Shown: positions 55,134 to 64,000 of the stretch, one piece after another
How the letters are laid out: each line of letters starts with the position of its first letter
How positions within the stretch are numbered: position 1 is the first letter of the stretch
NCBI RefSeq assembly: GCF_011397635.1
Contig: NC_064767.1
Location: 4,213,501 to 4,277,500 of the forward strand
Direction: 5' to 3'
DNA length: 64,000 bases
Source of the DNA: Epinephelus fuscoguttatus
Taxonomy: Eukaryota; Chordata; Actinopteri; Perciformes; Serranidae
Position numbers and translations under genes: made by a program
The notes under the pieces: generated by a model
What the model saw: only the letters and a program-made list of their open reading frames with translations
Database searches by the model: none
Told to the model about the DNA's origin: nothing

Positions 55134-57753
55134 AGAGCAGCTCAACAACAGAACAGTTCATAGTGTCGCATAGTGAGAGTTTATACTTCAGCTCTTCCCT
55201 GCAGATTCTGCTCTGTGGCTAAAATGAAATGTTTTGAAGCATCTGACAGCTTTCCCTTTAGCACCACCCTGTGGTGTAAAACTGTAATGACCTCCTCATC
55301 TGAAAGTGGAGCTTCTCTCTGTTTATCCTGAGAACATTTTGTATATAAAACCAGGGGTGGGCAACCTGCAGCTCAGGAGTCACATGTGGCTCTTTAGCCC
55401 TTCTTCATTGGCTCCCTGTGGCTTTGACAAAAAATTATATAGAAATGAATAACAGTTAACAGTTAACATGTTAATCTTCATGTATCATTGTTGTAGCCCT
55501 AAAGGTATTCTTACATTTTCTAATTGTGTAAATGTGTAGCCTACATGCTAAATAAAAACAAAAAAAAGTGTTAAGTGTTAAAGCCTCAGTTTGTAAAAAT
55601 GGTGAATAACAGTGACATCAGCGGTCAAATTCTAGATTGCAGGGCTCACTCGTGCTCACTCACTCACTCTTCCCGTCGGGTAAGTGACGGTGGCCTTGTA
55701 GGACAAAAAGCCTTGCGCAGACAGAGATGGCATCATCCACGAGTTTTTCAAGTTTTTCAGGAGTAGGCCTATCTAGCCATGAGATGAGTATTTATTTAGG
55801 AATCTAAACCATGTTACGATATTGTAGCGACCCTGCAGTAAATGTCCTGTTATAATGTCAATGTTCTGTGAGTTAATGGCATGTTTGGGATTGAATGAGT
55901 ATAGGTAGGGGGGCGGGGTGCGAGTGTGACGGGGACGAGAGCTGTGTGAGTGCGCGTGCAGGTGTGTGTATGAGCGAGCTGGAGGAGAGAGCAGGAGTGC
56001 ACAGTTGGAGTTACAGCTAAGTTCTTGTTTGTTGGTTGTTTTGGCGTAGTTACGGCCAACAGTAACCTGTACTGTTCAGTAATAAACGGTGGTTTGCCGA
56101 ATAAGTGTGTCATCCTTTCCACACGTCCTGGCGGACGCTACATTATGTTATAGCTTACCAGTGAGATAGAGGTTATCTGTGAGATATAACGTTATGTTAG
56201 GAGTGTTTTATTTCTAATTGTTTGGGTAACACGAGCAAACATTAGCACAGTAATGCTAAAATAACACGTTTTATGTGACAGTCACGGCACAGTGCGGCAA
56301 ATATAGGTTGGTACGATTATAGTACATGCGTTTCCAGAGTGTTCTTCCACAGGAGTTCTTTCCACCTGGAATAAGCAACGCCGATATTCACTCGTGTTTT
56401 GTCCCGTCCTCGCTTATCTGATCTTTTTCTTTTATTTGGTGGCGTGGTTTCCCTCTTACAGGGCAAAACATATGTGTGGTCCTCCATTTAAAGTGCGACA
56501 GAATCATAAAAGTACAAAGCAGGTTCACGCAGAAGCACCCTGGATTGAGCTTTACCTTCTCCAGTGACGGCAAGTTCTAGGTAAACGTAAAAGGCGAAGC
56601 GCGTGTATCTCTTTTGGCCACTGTATTCAGATATGGCGATGCAAGATGGCAGCCTCCAGCAGACCGTGCCCTGCCTGTGTATATATAGAGAAATGATTCT
56701 AAGCCTATGAGAAAGCTTCCATTTGTATGTGAATTGCATTACACTTTAGTAAATATACATTTATGAAAGCAATGGTTGATATTTGCTAATAAACAACCAC
56801 GTAAATTACACATTGTAATTTTATCATCTGGTCAGCTATGTGCGTCATACGTCTAGGGCGTAGCGCCTTCTCCTAAAATAGTCGAATCTCAATAGCAATG
56901 GCAAAGCTTGAGTCACCTTAGTGAGGCTAGCTGTCGATATGGAGGAAATAAAGAATTTAATAGTTAGTGAACAGATGTGTTTGCTTTCAATACTAAAGCT
57001 GCGAAGTTTAAATACCAAATAATCATTGATAGCCCACTGCAGAGTAACTACTTTGTTTTAAAACATATTAATGAAAGCTCATTTACACCTATTAGGAATG
57101 GTGATAGCAAGATCAAATAAGCAAAATAAAACTTAGAAAAACCATCTTGGTTCATCTTTTCACTGTTTCTAAAATCACCAACTCTGGTTTGGTTGAATTA
57201 AATCATTAACTCACCCAGTTAGATGTGAAAATATTCTGGCTTTCTGCAAGCTAAAATGACTCTTTATTTAGAGGCAGTCTGCTGAGTTTGGTGACGGTGA
57301 TTTCGGGGCTGTTTCTAGTTAAACAAAAACAATCTTACTCTGTAACAAAAAGGTCTATCTCTGTAGGGATCCTTTCCATAGTGCTGTCAGACACTTAGAA
57401 TAACAATCTGAGCCTGTCAGTGACAAAGCAAACACTTTTAGTGGACATACATTATTGGTATAAATATACATCCAGTGGTTAGATTGCACACTGTTTCACC
57501 GCTGTCATGTCTTCTTTTAACCTCACAGTCCTGATTTCCTGTTTATATCTGTGTGAAAAAGTGGTTGAAATAATGAGAAGCAGAGATGCTCTGGTGCATC
57601 ACTGTCAGAGGTTTCAACCGTATGAGATACATTTTAAATAAAATAGAGTGACCAATATGTTGATAAAAAACAACACGGGGAAACTTGGCTTACCTCATGA
57701 GGAAAATAAAAAAAATCTTCAATTGATTGGTTGACTTTAGCTCTGAGAATGTA

Positions 57754-57812
<59 letters not shown>

Positions 57813-57976
57813 GTAGGCCCACAGAACTGGACGCGTTGGTGTTCGGCCACCTCTTCACCATCCTGACCACCAGACTGACCAGCACTGAGCTGGCAGAGCG
57901 GATCAAGAGCTACAGCAACCTGCTGTCCTTCTGCAGACGCATCGAACAGACCTACTTTGAAGACAAGAGCTCTTGA
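50935..57976 (+). CDS. mtx2: Metaxin 2, ten coding exons
   Basis: Subunit of the mitochondrial outer-membrane sorting machinery; it binds metaxin 1 on the cytosolic face and works with SAM50 in beta-barrel insertion. Coding exons: 50935-50974, 52730-52777, 52877-52923, 53508-53580, 53772-53848, 54370-54462, 54596-54634, 54725-54850, 54997-55073, 57817-57976. All splice sites are GT-AG and phases agree, giving 259 residues with no internal stop. Recognised strings include [34 protein letters not shown] and [12 protein letters not shown]. The fold is GST-like: thioredoxin-like N-half (about 20-95) and helical C-half (about 110-250). No membrane segment, as in the family. Linkage to the anterior side of HoxD is conserved in vertebrates and identifies this cluster as HoxD. 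Confidence 0.95.
52730..52777 (+). CDS. mtx2: mtx2 exon 2
   Basis: Acceptor CTGACAG, donor G|GTGAGT. Codes [16 protein letters not shown]. Confidence 0.9.
52877..52923 (+). CDS. mtx2: mtx2 exon 3
   Basis: Acceptor TCCAG, donor CAG|GTGAGT. Codes [16 protein letters not shown]; the intron before it is only 99 bp. Confidence 0.9.
53508..53580 (+). CDS. mtx2: mtx2 exon 4
   Basis: Acceptor CTCTACAG, donor TCTG|GTTAGT. Codes the block ending [11 protein letters not shown] in the thioredoxin-like half. Confidence 0.92.
53772..53848 (+). CDS. mtx2: mtx2 exon 5
   Basis: Acceptor CTGTAG, donor AAG|GTGTGT. Codes [17 protein letters not shown] and on to F-T-K-A-K. Confidence 0.92.
54370..54462 (+). 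CDS. mtx2: mtx2 exon 6
   Basis: Acceptor TCCTCAG, donor GAG|GTACAC leading straight into a CA microsatellite. Codes the helical block with [16 protein letters not shown]. Confidence 0.92.
54465..54505. repeat. AC microsatellite at the mtx2 exon 6 donor
   Basis: The repeat starts inside the donor hexamer (GTACAC), so intron 6 opens with the microsatellite. Confidence 0.95.
54596..54634 (+). CDS. mtx2: mtx2 exon 7
   Basis: A 39-bp microexon-sized unit: acceptor CTCTACAG, donor GAG|GTGAGT. Codes [13 protein letters not shown], in phase with both neighbours. Confidence 0.9.
54725..54850 (+). CDS. mtx2: mtx2 exon 8
   Basis: Acceptor TGTGTAG, donor CAG|GTTAGC. Codes 42 residues containing [15 protein letters not shown]. 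Confidence 0.92.
54997..55073 (+). CDS. mtx2: mtx2 exon 9
   Basis: Acceptor TTTCAG. The donor is CA|GTATGT, so the Gln codon is split 2+1 with the next exon. Codes the block ending [10 protein letters not shown]. Confidence 0.92.
55097..55133. repeat. CTGT microsatellite, 25 bp after the mtx2 exon 9 donor
   Basis: About nine tetranucleotide units. Confidence 0.95.
55352..55560 (+). mobile_element. Possible hAT-type element end
   Basis: CAGGGGTGGGCAACCTGCAG followed by a GTGGCTCTTTAGCC string resembles ends of ZBED-type hAT elements in vertebrates. No opposite end found. Confidence 0.35.
55823..56142 (+). mobile_element. Solo LTR in mtx2 intron 9
   Basis: 320 bp bounded by TGTAGCG and CGCTACA, a perfect 7-bp inverted pair of the TG...CA form, with AATAAA at 56081-56086 about 60 bp before the end. 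These are LTR hallmarks; no internal gag/pol region is adjacent, so it is a solo LTR. Flanking four bases (ATAT / TTAT) are only a partial duplication. Superfamily (probably Ty3/gypsy) is a guess. Confidence 0.65.
56150..57740. other. Rest of mtx2 intron 9
   Basis: AT-rich, no gene or well-bounded repeat recognised. Confidence 0.4.
57755..57811. repeat. TG microsatellite abutting the mtx2 exon 10 acceptor
   Basis: A 57-bp TG run ends six bases before exon 10 (TCGTAG), occupying the place of the polypyrimidine tract. Confidence 0.97.
57817..57976 (+). CDS. mtx2: mtx2 exon 10 with stop codon
   Basis: Begins after GTCGTAG, directly downstream of a 57-bp TG repeat. Codes [12 protein letters not shown] through [13 protein letters not shown] at 57974-57976. 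Confidence 0.93.
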
Positions 57977-58770
57977 AGGAATGAAACGTCTCTGTATGAT
58001 CTCCTCTTGTACATTCGGCCCCTCCTTCTCTCATTCCCTCACTGTAGCACTGACGAGCTAAACACAGCTTGTATTCACACACCTGTCCCCACGTGATGCT
58101 TGCTCTCTGCCTCCCTTTTGCTTCGTACTTGTACATTATTGCATGCTGCTGATAGAAGTGCAGATGAGTCTTTAAAGGATGAAGATGTGTCCACTGCACA
58201 AATAAACCTAAAAGTATCCTAAAGTCACAGTGAAGATCACCAACACATATGTACCATTTAAAAAAAGTTTAACACAGACTTAATAATGACATTTATGTGA
58301 ACACACTGATGATCTGCAGCTCTTGTAGTTTAACTGCTTCAGGAAGCCACCAAATGAGTTTTCAGCAGACCATAGAGCCTTTACGTTTGCAGCTGAGGTC
58401 AGACGTCAGCTGCAGGTGATCTGACACAGATTCAGTGTCGGGCTCAAGGACACTTCAGCAGGGTGGATGCTTCCTAACACAGAGGCTTATTTATATGCTC
58501 TTATTGTTTGTCACTGTTTCCACTGTCTTCTGCTCCGACATGTATCATAGTGTATCTACTGCGATCCACTGAGTCTCAGACAGGCTTCAGTCCGACTGAT
58601 TTTTTCCCTAGAAGCTTGTAAGAAAGACGAGGCGGCGTTGCTTCCCTCTGTACAAAACACATGGATATAATGATGAAGAGGATGTGACTTAATCCTTAGT
58701 TATTCCACCGTTGTTTTCTTTGTGTGAATTAAAAGTGCCTACAGAATAAAAGTCATTTAACTGAACGTGC
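57977..58770 (+). other. Probable mtx2 3' UTR
   Basis: Non-repetitive sequence after the stop, with AATAAA signals at 58201-58206 and 58745-58750. The second is followed by a T/G-rich stretch (GATCTTTCTGTGGC) suited to a downstream element. Confidence 0.5.
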
Positions 58771-59047
58771 AGATCTTTCTGTGGCTTATTTCTTTCTCCA
58801 GTATGAAGCTTTGATTAGAGTACAGAGGTTCACTCTTTGTTGGAGTGCATCACACAAATGTATCACTTAAAGGGACAGATTTTATCCTGAGTTTGAATTT
58901 TTCTGTGCAATATTCTTGCAGAAAGCACACTGGCATTGAATAATGAAATCACCCTCAGCCTCACTGCACACACATAACTGATGATTCTTAAAAATGTATC
59001 ACTGACTGAAGTGTTGGTGAAACTTTCTCATCATTAGAGATGTTTTC

Positions 59048-59150
59048 ATATTTTATAAGAGATAAGATAAACTTTATTACTCCCACACTTGGGAAATTCA
59101 CATGTCACAGCAGCTCATAGCACAGACAGAAAAAGGAGGGTGACAATGTT
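59048..59150 (-). mobile_element. LINE 3' tail (minus strand)
   Basis: GAGATAAGATAAACTTTATT-ACTCCCACACTTGGGAAATTCACATGTCACAGCAGC pattern reads on the minus strand as a non-LTR 3' end (GGGAGTAATAAAGTTTATCT) with a TTATC-like tail. Confidence 0.55.
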
Positions 59151-59224
59151 AGTTGAATAAAAGAAAATTAAGGATTAAAAAAAAAAAAAAATCTTAATCG
59201 TTCATCTTTTTCTATGAGAGTTAG

Positions 59225-59685
59225 AAAATGCTGCAAAACCTGAGCAAAGTGGCTTGATTTTTTTTTCAAAAATATGGGAAGAAGGCAATGAGATACAGAG
59301 GAAGAAATTACTCTAAAAAAATTGCAGGAAATTAAAAACTGGATAATAAGTAAAAAAAAAAAATCAGGAAAGTTAAAAACAAACAAACAAGGAAATTACC
59401 TGGAAAAGTGCTTAAAAATTGTTTTTTAAAAATTCTGAAACATAATTTTAAATGTAATAATAGTAATGAATATGGTTTCCCCTCGAATTGTTTTCTTTTT
59501 TCCCTAGTTTGTATCTAAATTCTGAACCTGTTTATTCATTTATTGCAATTGTAGGACTTTTCTTCCCAAGTTACTCAATGCTTTTTCCCCATGTTTTTAA
59601 AGAAATTGCACCAATCTGCCCAGGGGTTTAAATACTCAAAAAAGGAAAGTGATGTCACTCCAGGTTTCAAATGGTTGAAGACAAC
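59225..59685. mobile_element. TTAA-type MITE, copy 2
   Basis: Direct-orientation relative of 34915-35403. The right end inverted reads CCATTTGAAACCTGGAG, close to the left end of copy 1; the flank here is TTGA, a decayed TTAA. The left end is degraded. Confidence 0.55.
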
Positions 59686-59779
59686 CTCTCGACAAAATCT
59701 TTTTTAATTTGGGGAAGAGTAGCACCAACAAAATCCCTTCAAATCTAGGCCTACACAATATAAGCCCAGTCTCCAAAAG

Positions 59780-60314
59780 AACATGTTGGCATTGTAAATT
59801 TCTGCAAACCATGACTATGTTACATTTGCATGTTTCATACTAATCATATCAGTGTTTCCAGAGTGATGTAGGATATTAGCTGACTGTCATCAGGAGGTGG
59901 AGAGGATGGTGGATGGTGTGACACCTCGGAAGCTCACCTGTCGAGCTTCAGACCACTGTCAAAGACCAACAAACAACAAATCCAGTTGAGATTTATTGCT
60001 GTTTTTCTGGTGTTTCTTTGTTTGCCACTAAACGTGAATATTATTTAGTAACCTGTCACTGTTTTTCCAGCATGGATAGTGCCATGAAAAAGTATCGTTT
60101 TACCCTGAGACATGACCACGTTTCCAGTATGGATTGTGCCCATAAAACCAGATGTTTCAGTCAAAACATGATCTTTTTCCTAACCATAACCAAGTGGTTT
60201 TGAACCTAAACTTAACTACACATTAGCACAGCCAAGTTTCAAAGTCTCTGCTGCATAATAACGTGCCAGTGTGATGTATCTGGGGTTTGCAGAAACATAC
60301 AGTGCAAACATTTG
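59780..60314. mobile_element. MITE-like element, copy 3 of a three-copy family, with both ends
   Basis: The left end ATGTTGGCATTGTAAATTTC-TGCAAACC and, reverse-complemented, the right end ATGTTTGCACTGTATGTTTC-TGCAAACC are inverted repeats about 28 bp long. The interior carries GATCTTTTTCCTAACCATAA, inverted relative to the copies at 42180 and 10671. About 535 bp, no transposase. Confidence 0.65.
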
Positions 60315-60935
60315 CTCTGGCAGTTAGGTTGGAAAATATACATCAGCGAGCAAGACAATATTTTAAAAAGCCTTTTTTTGTAGCAGCTAAATCATTAAAC
60401 ATTCCAACATGTTTCCACCATGTTGCCTCAAAATCTATTTTTAGTCTTGATACGCAGCTGGGTTCACACACTCAGCTGTGTGTATGTGTGTGTGTGTGTG
60501 TCTCTGCCTCCAGGCTTCAGACAAGCTCAATGGTAACGTCTGATCACCTCTGACTGCCCCCCAGTTGAACAGTGTGTGTGTGTGCGTGAGACAGACGGAG
60601 CGAGTGTCTGTCTTCCAGGTTTCCTGTGAGGTCAGAGGGTGACCTTTGAACTTCCAGGAGCTGTGACATCATGAGTGATGACCTGCAGCGTGTGAACACT
60701 GCGCAGTCAGAGGTCATCAGCCAGACGGCAGGCGCACAGACGCACAGAAAGGTATCTGAGGATGTTCAGTTCAGTGTGCAGCTGTTTGTGGGGTTCTTTC
60801 TGAAAACTTTATTTTACACAGAACAATCTTACAGGAGGAATACACACGTCTTCACACACACTGTGCTACTGACAGTAACTCTCTGCTTTCCCCTCATGCA
60901 GCTGCAGACTCTGTCACAACCAGCTCATGGGAAGA

Positions 60936-60968
<33 letters not shown>

Positions 60969-61640
60969 TAATGATGTCTGTTTAGAGCATTAGTTGACTG
61001 TGAGAATGTTGTATGATGCAGACTGACATTAGCCTCACAATCTTATGTAGCAGCCGGTCAGATGAGGTGAGCAGGTGATTGACTTCATCTCAGCTCTCCT
61101 GCAGGGAGACACTACAGGAGGCAGAGACGCCTGAGAGACACGACAACTCATCAGTGGTTCTCTGACCTTTTCTCTTATCTTAGTCATGTAACCATTGTCC
61201 CTGTGTACAGAGGAGACAGCTCCAGTGTCCTTCATGCTCTCTCCACACTCTTGTTTTTATAGACCTCCTACTTTTATCAAGGAGAGATAATAAATTGTGC
61301 AAAGCGGGTAACTGTGACTACAGACCACTGATTACAAATATGATTTGTAAAACTGTATCTGCAACTAAAAGATGACAAAAACTGAAATGAGAATCTCCCC
61401 ACAAGAAAAAAAAAAACATGAATCTTGAGGCTCCTGAGTTAAAATATGGTTTAAAGGACTTCATTGTTTCAGTGTGTGAGGTGCATTTTACAAAAACAGG
61501 TTTCTGTTTCATATAGAAAGTGTGAGGAACATGCAGAGAAGCTCGTACTGCTTTCATAACCTTTATTATATTATTATTTTGAACCCCTGCACTGAGCACA
61601 GATTCAGAGTCTATCAGATGCACAGATTGTAATGGCAGAA
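60315..61640. other. Spacer, no gene seen
   Basis: Short GT runs near 60478 and 60574, an AAT run at 60937-60962, and small frames (for example 60671-60940) with no recognised family. Confidence 0.4.
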
Positions 61641-61645
61641 TTACT

Positions 61646-61660
61646 CCAGGAGGGGGCAGC
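61646..61660 (+). promoter_or_regulatory. CTCF-like motif, forward
   Basis: CCAGGAGGGGGCAGC fits CCASYAGRKGGCRSY at 14 of 15 positions. Confidence 0.45.
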
Positions 61661-62207
61661 ATAGGGATAGAGAAGCATCCTGCTGCTGCAGAGACGTTCG
61701 TGGCCTGCAGATTAGGGATAAAAGGAAAAAAAATTAAGAAACTAAAAAAAAAGATGAAAAAGCAAATCAAAATGTGCATTGTGCATTTTAAAAATCCTAA
61801 TCGCTGTGCAGTTTGGGGCAAATTTCATCTGAAAAAAAAAAATCCCAGAGAAGGACTGTCTTCTTTTTTTAATAAACTGTTGTTGGTTTATTTTTTTTGA
61901 TTTATTGCTTTTTATTTTATGAGAGTAGCCTGTGTCATGGGTGAATCTGCCTCTGCTCTGTTTTGCGTTGCACCGCTGACCAGTATGTAGCACAGGTTGC
62001 ACTGGTTATCATTCCGCCTCTTGATGCATGCTGGGCCATGATGCAACAAAATGCAAAATGCAAAATGCGAGAAAAAAACACGGAGGACTTTGAATGGGTG
62101 GAGCTGAAAGAGTCTGAACCCACTCAGAATAATTATTTTTTCTGCTGTGAATTCAGGAGCTCAATTACACATCATCCACTGTTGGTCTGACTTACCGGAC
62201 GCAGACT

Positions 62208-62750
62208 GTGGTTACAAGCCTGCCATTGGGTGCTGATTTTGGCCGCCATTCTCCTCTCCTTGTGCTCTCTGTGTGCTACTGCTTCCAAATCCCCTTCACA
62301 ACAGGAAGCAACAACAACCTCCAAGCTAAAAACACACATGCTGAAAATAACCTTGATGAAGATTTGCATCGTGCAATAAGACATATCTGCTTTGTTGCTT
62401 TGGTGAACTGTTGTAAAGACCTACAAAGAAAGAAAAAACCCAGACTCCATCCTGCAGGAATCTTGAGTCCAATATTGATCCATTTTGTGACCCGGCCAGT
62501 CGGAGTTCATTTGCCACATCTTTTAACTCTGGCAGCAGCATGTATCGGTGACACTGACTTTACTAATGTACCGATCGGTTCCACTTCACATGAGCTTCTG
62601 TGGTGTTGTCGTAATAATGTTCAGCCAGAGCCACATGCAGACAGCAAATCATCTGGGGTTTTAACGGGTCCAGTGAGTTCTTCCAGAGCTAAAGTAAAGT
62701 CAGGCTTCACCTCTTGGGCTCTCACGATGAAATTCTGCTTGGCTTTTTAA
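62208..62750 (+). other. 180-codon open frame of unknown nature
   Basis: The longest open frame outside the Hox genes. I recognise no family; composition is bland, shorter frames overlap it on the other strand, and there is no splice or promoter context. More likely part of an unrecognised repeat than a gene. Confidence 0.15.
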
Positions 62751-63137
62751 GTTGAATCACACAGCGACACAATGGTTTTGAGCCACTTTAATGACAGAGC
62801 TCGCCACCCCATGTGCAAATGTTCCACCAGAACAAGTTCATCCCGACAATATTTTGCAAGAGCACCTGAAAATCTTCGACTTAGGGCTGCTCAAGAGTGG
62901 TGTAGGGGAGGGCATATGTAGGTGTATGAGGTATACGCACCTCTTCTTCCAGCCATTTGCAGTCGGGCTGACATAAAAATGATACAGTATAGTATCGTGA
63001 TATATTTTGCGTGGTGATATTGTATCGCCACATGGATACCAGGATCGATTTTTTATTATATACATTATTCATTTTTGTGAATACAAATTTTAGTACAACT
63101 TTTTGTACGAGAATAATAAAATCAATTGCTTTTAAGT

Positions 63138-63152
63138 CCACTAGATGGTGCT
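63138..63152 (+). promoter_or_regulatory. CTCF-like motif, forward (one core mismatch)
   Basis: CCACTAGATGGTGCT agrees with the consensus except T for C in GGC. It lies just before the hAT relic. Confidence 0.3.
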
Positions 63153-63189
63153 GATGCTTTGTTTCCTGGTGAGGTCACAAATCTTTGAG

Positions 63190-63480
63190 TTCAGCAGGAA
63201 GAGTGGCATCAACATGTGACACCTGGACTTCAAGGTCAGTGGATTCATACGTGACTATAACGGCACATTATCTGACAGAGGACAGGAGACTGCTGTCTCA
63301 CGTTCTCCAAACTAGAGCAGGACACCAAGGTCACAAACAAACATTGCAGAATGGGGGATTGAAGACAAAAACCTTGTCGTAGTAACGGACACTTCTAACA
63401 TGGGCGCTGCTGTTCAGTTAGCGGGATACCTGCATGTGAAGTATTTCACTCCTGCCTTAATCTGGCCTCATAGAGGGTGT
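63190..63480 (+). pseudogene. hAT transposase fragment
   Basis: The + strand reads S-T-C-D-T-W-T-S-R-S-V-D-S-Y-V-T-I-T-A-H-Y and L-L-S-H-V-L-Q-T-R-A, then in another frame D-K-N-L-V-V-V-T-D-T-S-N-M and A-G-Y-L-H-V-K-Y-F. This is the catalytic-domain layout of hAT/ZBED-type transposases (D-x-W-T-S, then V-T-D-N-A-x-N-M, then C-x-A-H). A frame shift, a deletion around 63340-63360 and missing ends show it is dead. Confidence 0.65.
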
Positions 63481-63703
63481 TAAATCTGCCAACAGTTAAG
63501 TTTGTCATGTGTACGTAGCATTTCTGACAGGTTTAATGATGGTGTTGGTCAGTCTGTCTGCTTTGTGTGTGTGTTTTGCCGCAATAAAAATGATTATAGT
63601 CAGATGAAGAGACGAAAACTTTATGTTTTGAGGTAAAACTGGTGTTGACAAAGTAAAAAAAGGTAATAAATTGCAATATATTTTATTGCAATACTCAGCA
63701 TAT

Positions 63704-64000
63704 CGGCATGGTAGTGCAGTGGTTAGCATTGTCGCCTCACAGCAAGATGGGTCCTGGTTTGAAACCAGGGTGGGGGAGCCCTTCTGTGTGGATTTTGCAT
63801 GTTCTCCCCTTGTCAGCGTGGGTTTCCTCCAGGTGCTCCAGCTTCCTCCCACAGTCCAAAGACATGCAGGTTAACTGGTGACTCTAAATTGTCCGTAGGT
63901 GTGAATGTGAGTGTGAATGGTTGTCTGTCTTTATGTGTCAGCCCTGTGATAGTCTGGGGACCTGTCCAGGGTGAACCCTGCCTCTCACCCAGTGTCAGCT
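63704..64000 (+). mobile_element. tRNA-like SINE-type repeat, cut by window end
   Basis: Begins GGCATGGTAGTGCAGTGGTT-AGCA (A-box-like TGGTAGTGCAGTGG) with a B-box-like GGTTTGAAACC about 40 bp on. It continues into GGTTTCCTCCAGGTGCTCCA and CCACAGTCCAAAGACATGCA, a very common teleost dispersed repeat. No insertion end is visible at the right edge. Confidence 0.6.

Noticed and set aside
61318..61821. 167-codon minus-strand frame
   Set aside because: Phe/Ser-rich translation of A/T-rich DNA with no recognised domain.
63704..63770. A functional tRNA gene
   Set aside because: Only A- and B-box-like strings are present; the body continues into a common dispersed fish repeat and there is no cloverleaf.

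Overview
The window is nuclear DNA of a ray-finned fish, most likely a spiny-rayed (percomorph) teleost. It contains intron-bearing genes, dozens of CA/GT/TA microsatellites and many degraded fish-type transposons. All recognised genes lie on the + strand in the order Hox9 - mir-10 - Hox4 - mtx2. mtx2 is the standard neighbour on the anterior (HOXD1) side of vertebrate HoxD clusters, and the mature miR-10 sequence is the miR-10d form. The locus is therefore best read as a HoxDb cluster, one of the two HoxD copies left by the teleost genome duplication, reduced to hoxd9b, mir-10d and hoxd4b. This assignment rests on synteny and recalled family features, not on a tree.

Layout. 1-7.6 kb: 5' flank, AT-rich, no recognisable gene, with MITE-like repeats and one CTCF-like motif. 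7.7-12.7 kb: Hox9, two exons split by a 4.1-kb intron swollen by a decayed ~70-bp tandem repeat, a MITE and a Myb/SANT-like transposon fragment. 12.7-40.2 kb: long gene-free spacer where Hox8-Hox5 relatives would once have lain. It holds a near-perfect 44-bp hairpin, inverted transposon copies, a decayed ~150-bp satellite array, a 1.7-kb piggyBac-like element with intact ends, LINE fragments, TTAA- and hAT-type MITEs, two CTCF-like motifs and several GC-rich or Hox-site-rich islands that may be old cis-regulatory DNA. 40.2 kb: mir-10d hairpin. 44.8-46.3 kb: Hox4, two exons. 46.3-50.9 kb: short spacer with LINE tails and no sign of Hox3, Hox2 or Hox1. 50.9-58.8 kb: mtx2 (metaxin 2), ten coding exons, with a solo LTR in its last intron. 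58.8-64 kb: repeats, including a hAT transposase relic and a tRNA-like SINE cut by the window end.

Function. The two Hox genes are DNA-binding axial patterning factors that normally act with PBC and MEIS partners. miR-10 is a post-transcriptional repressor embedded in Hox4-5 intervals across animals. mtx2 is an unrelated mitochondrial outer-membrane import gene held by ancient linkage. Both homeodomains carry substitutions at positions that are nearly fixed in their families, and the Hox4 tail has gained a microsatellite-encoded polyasparagine run. With the heavy transposon load, this points to relaxed constraint in a shrinking duplicate cluster.
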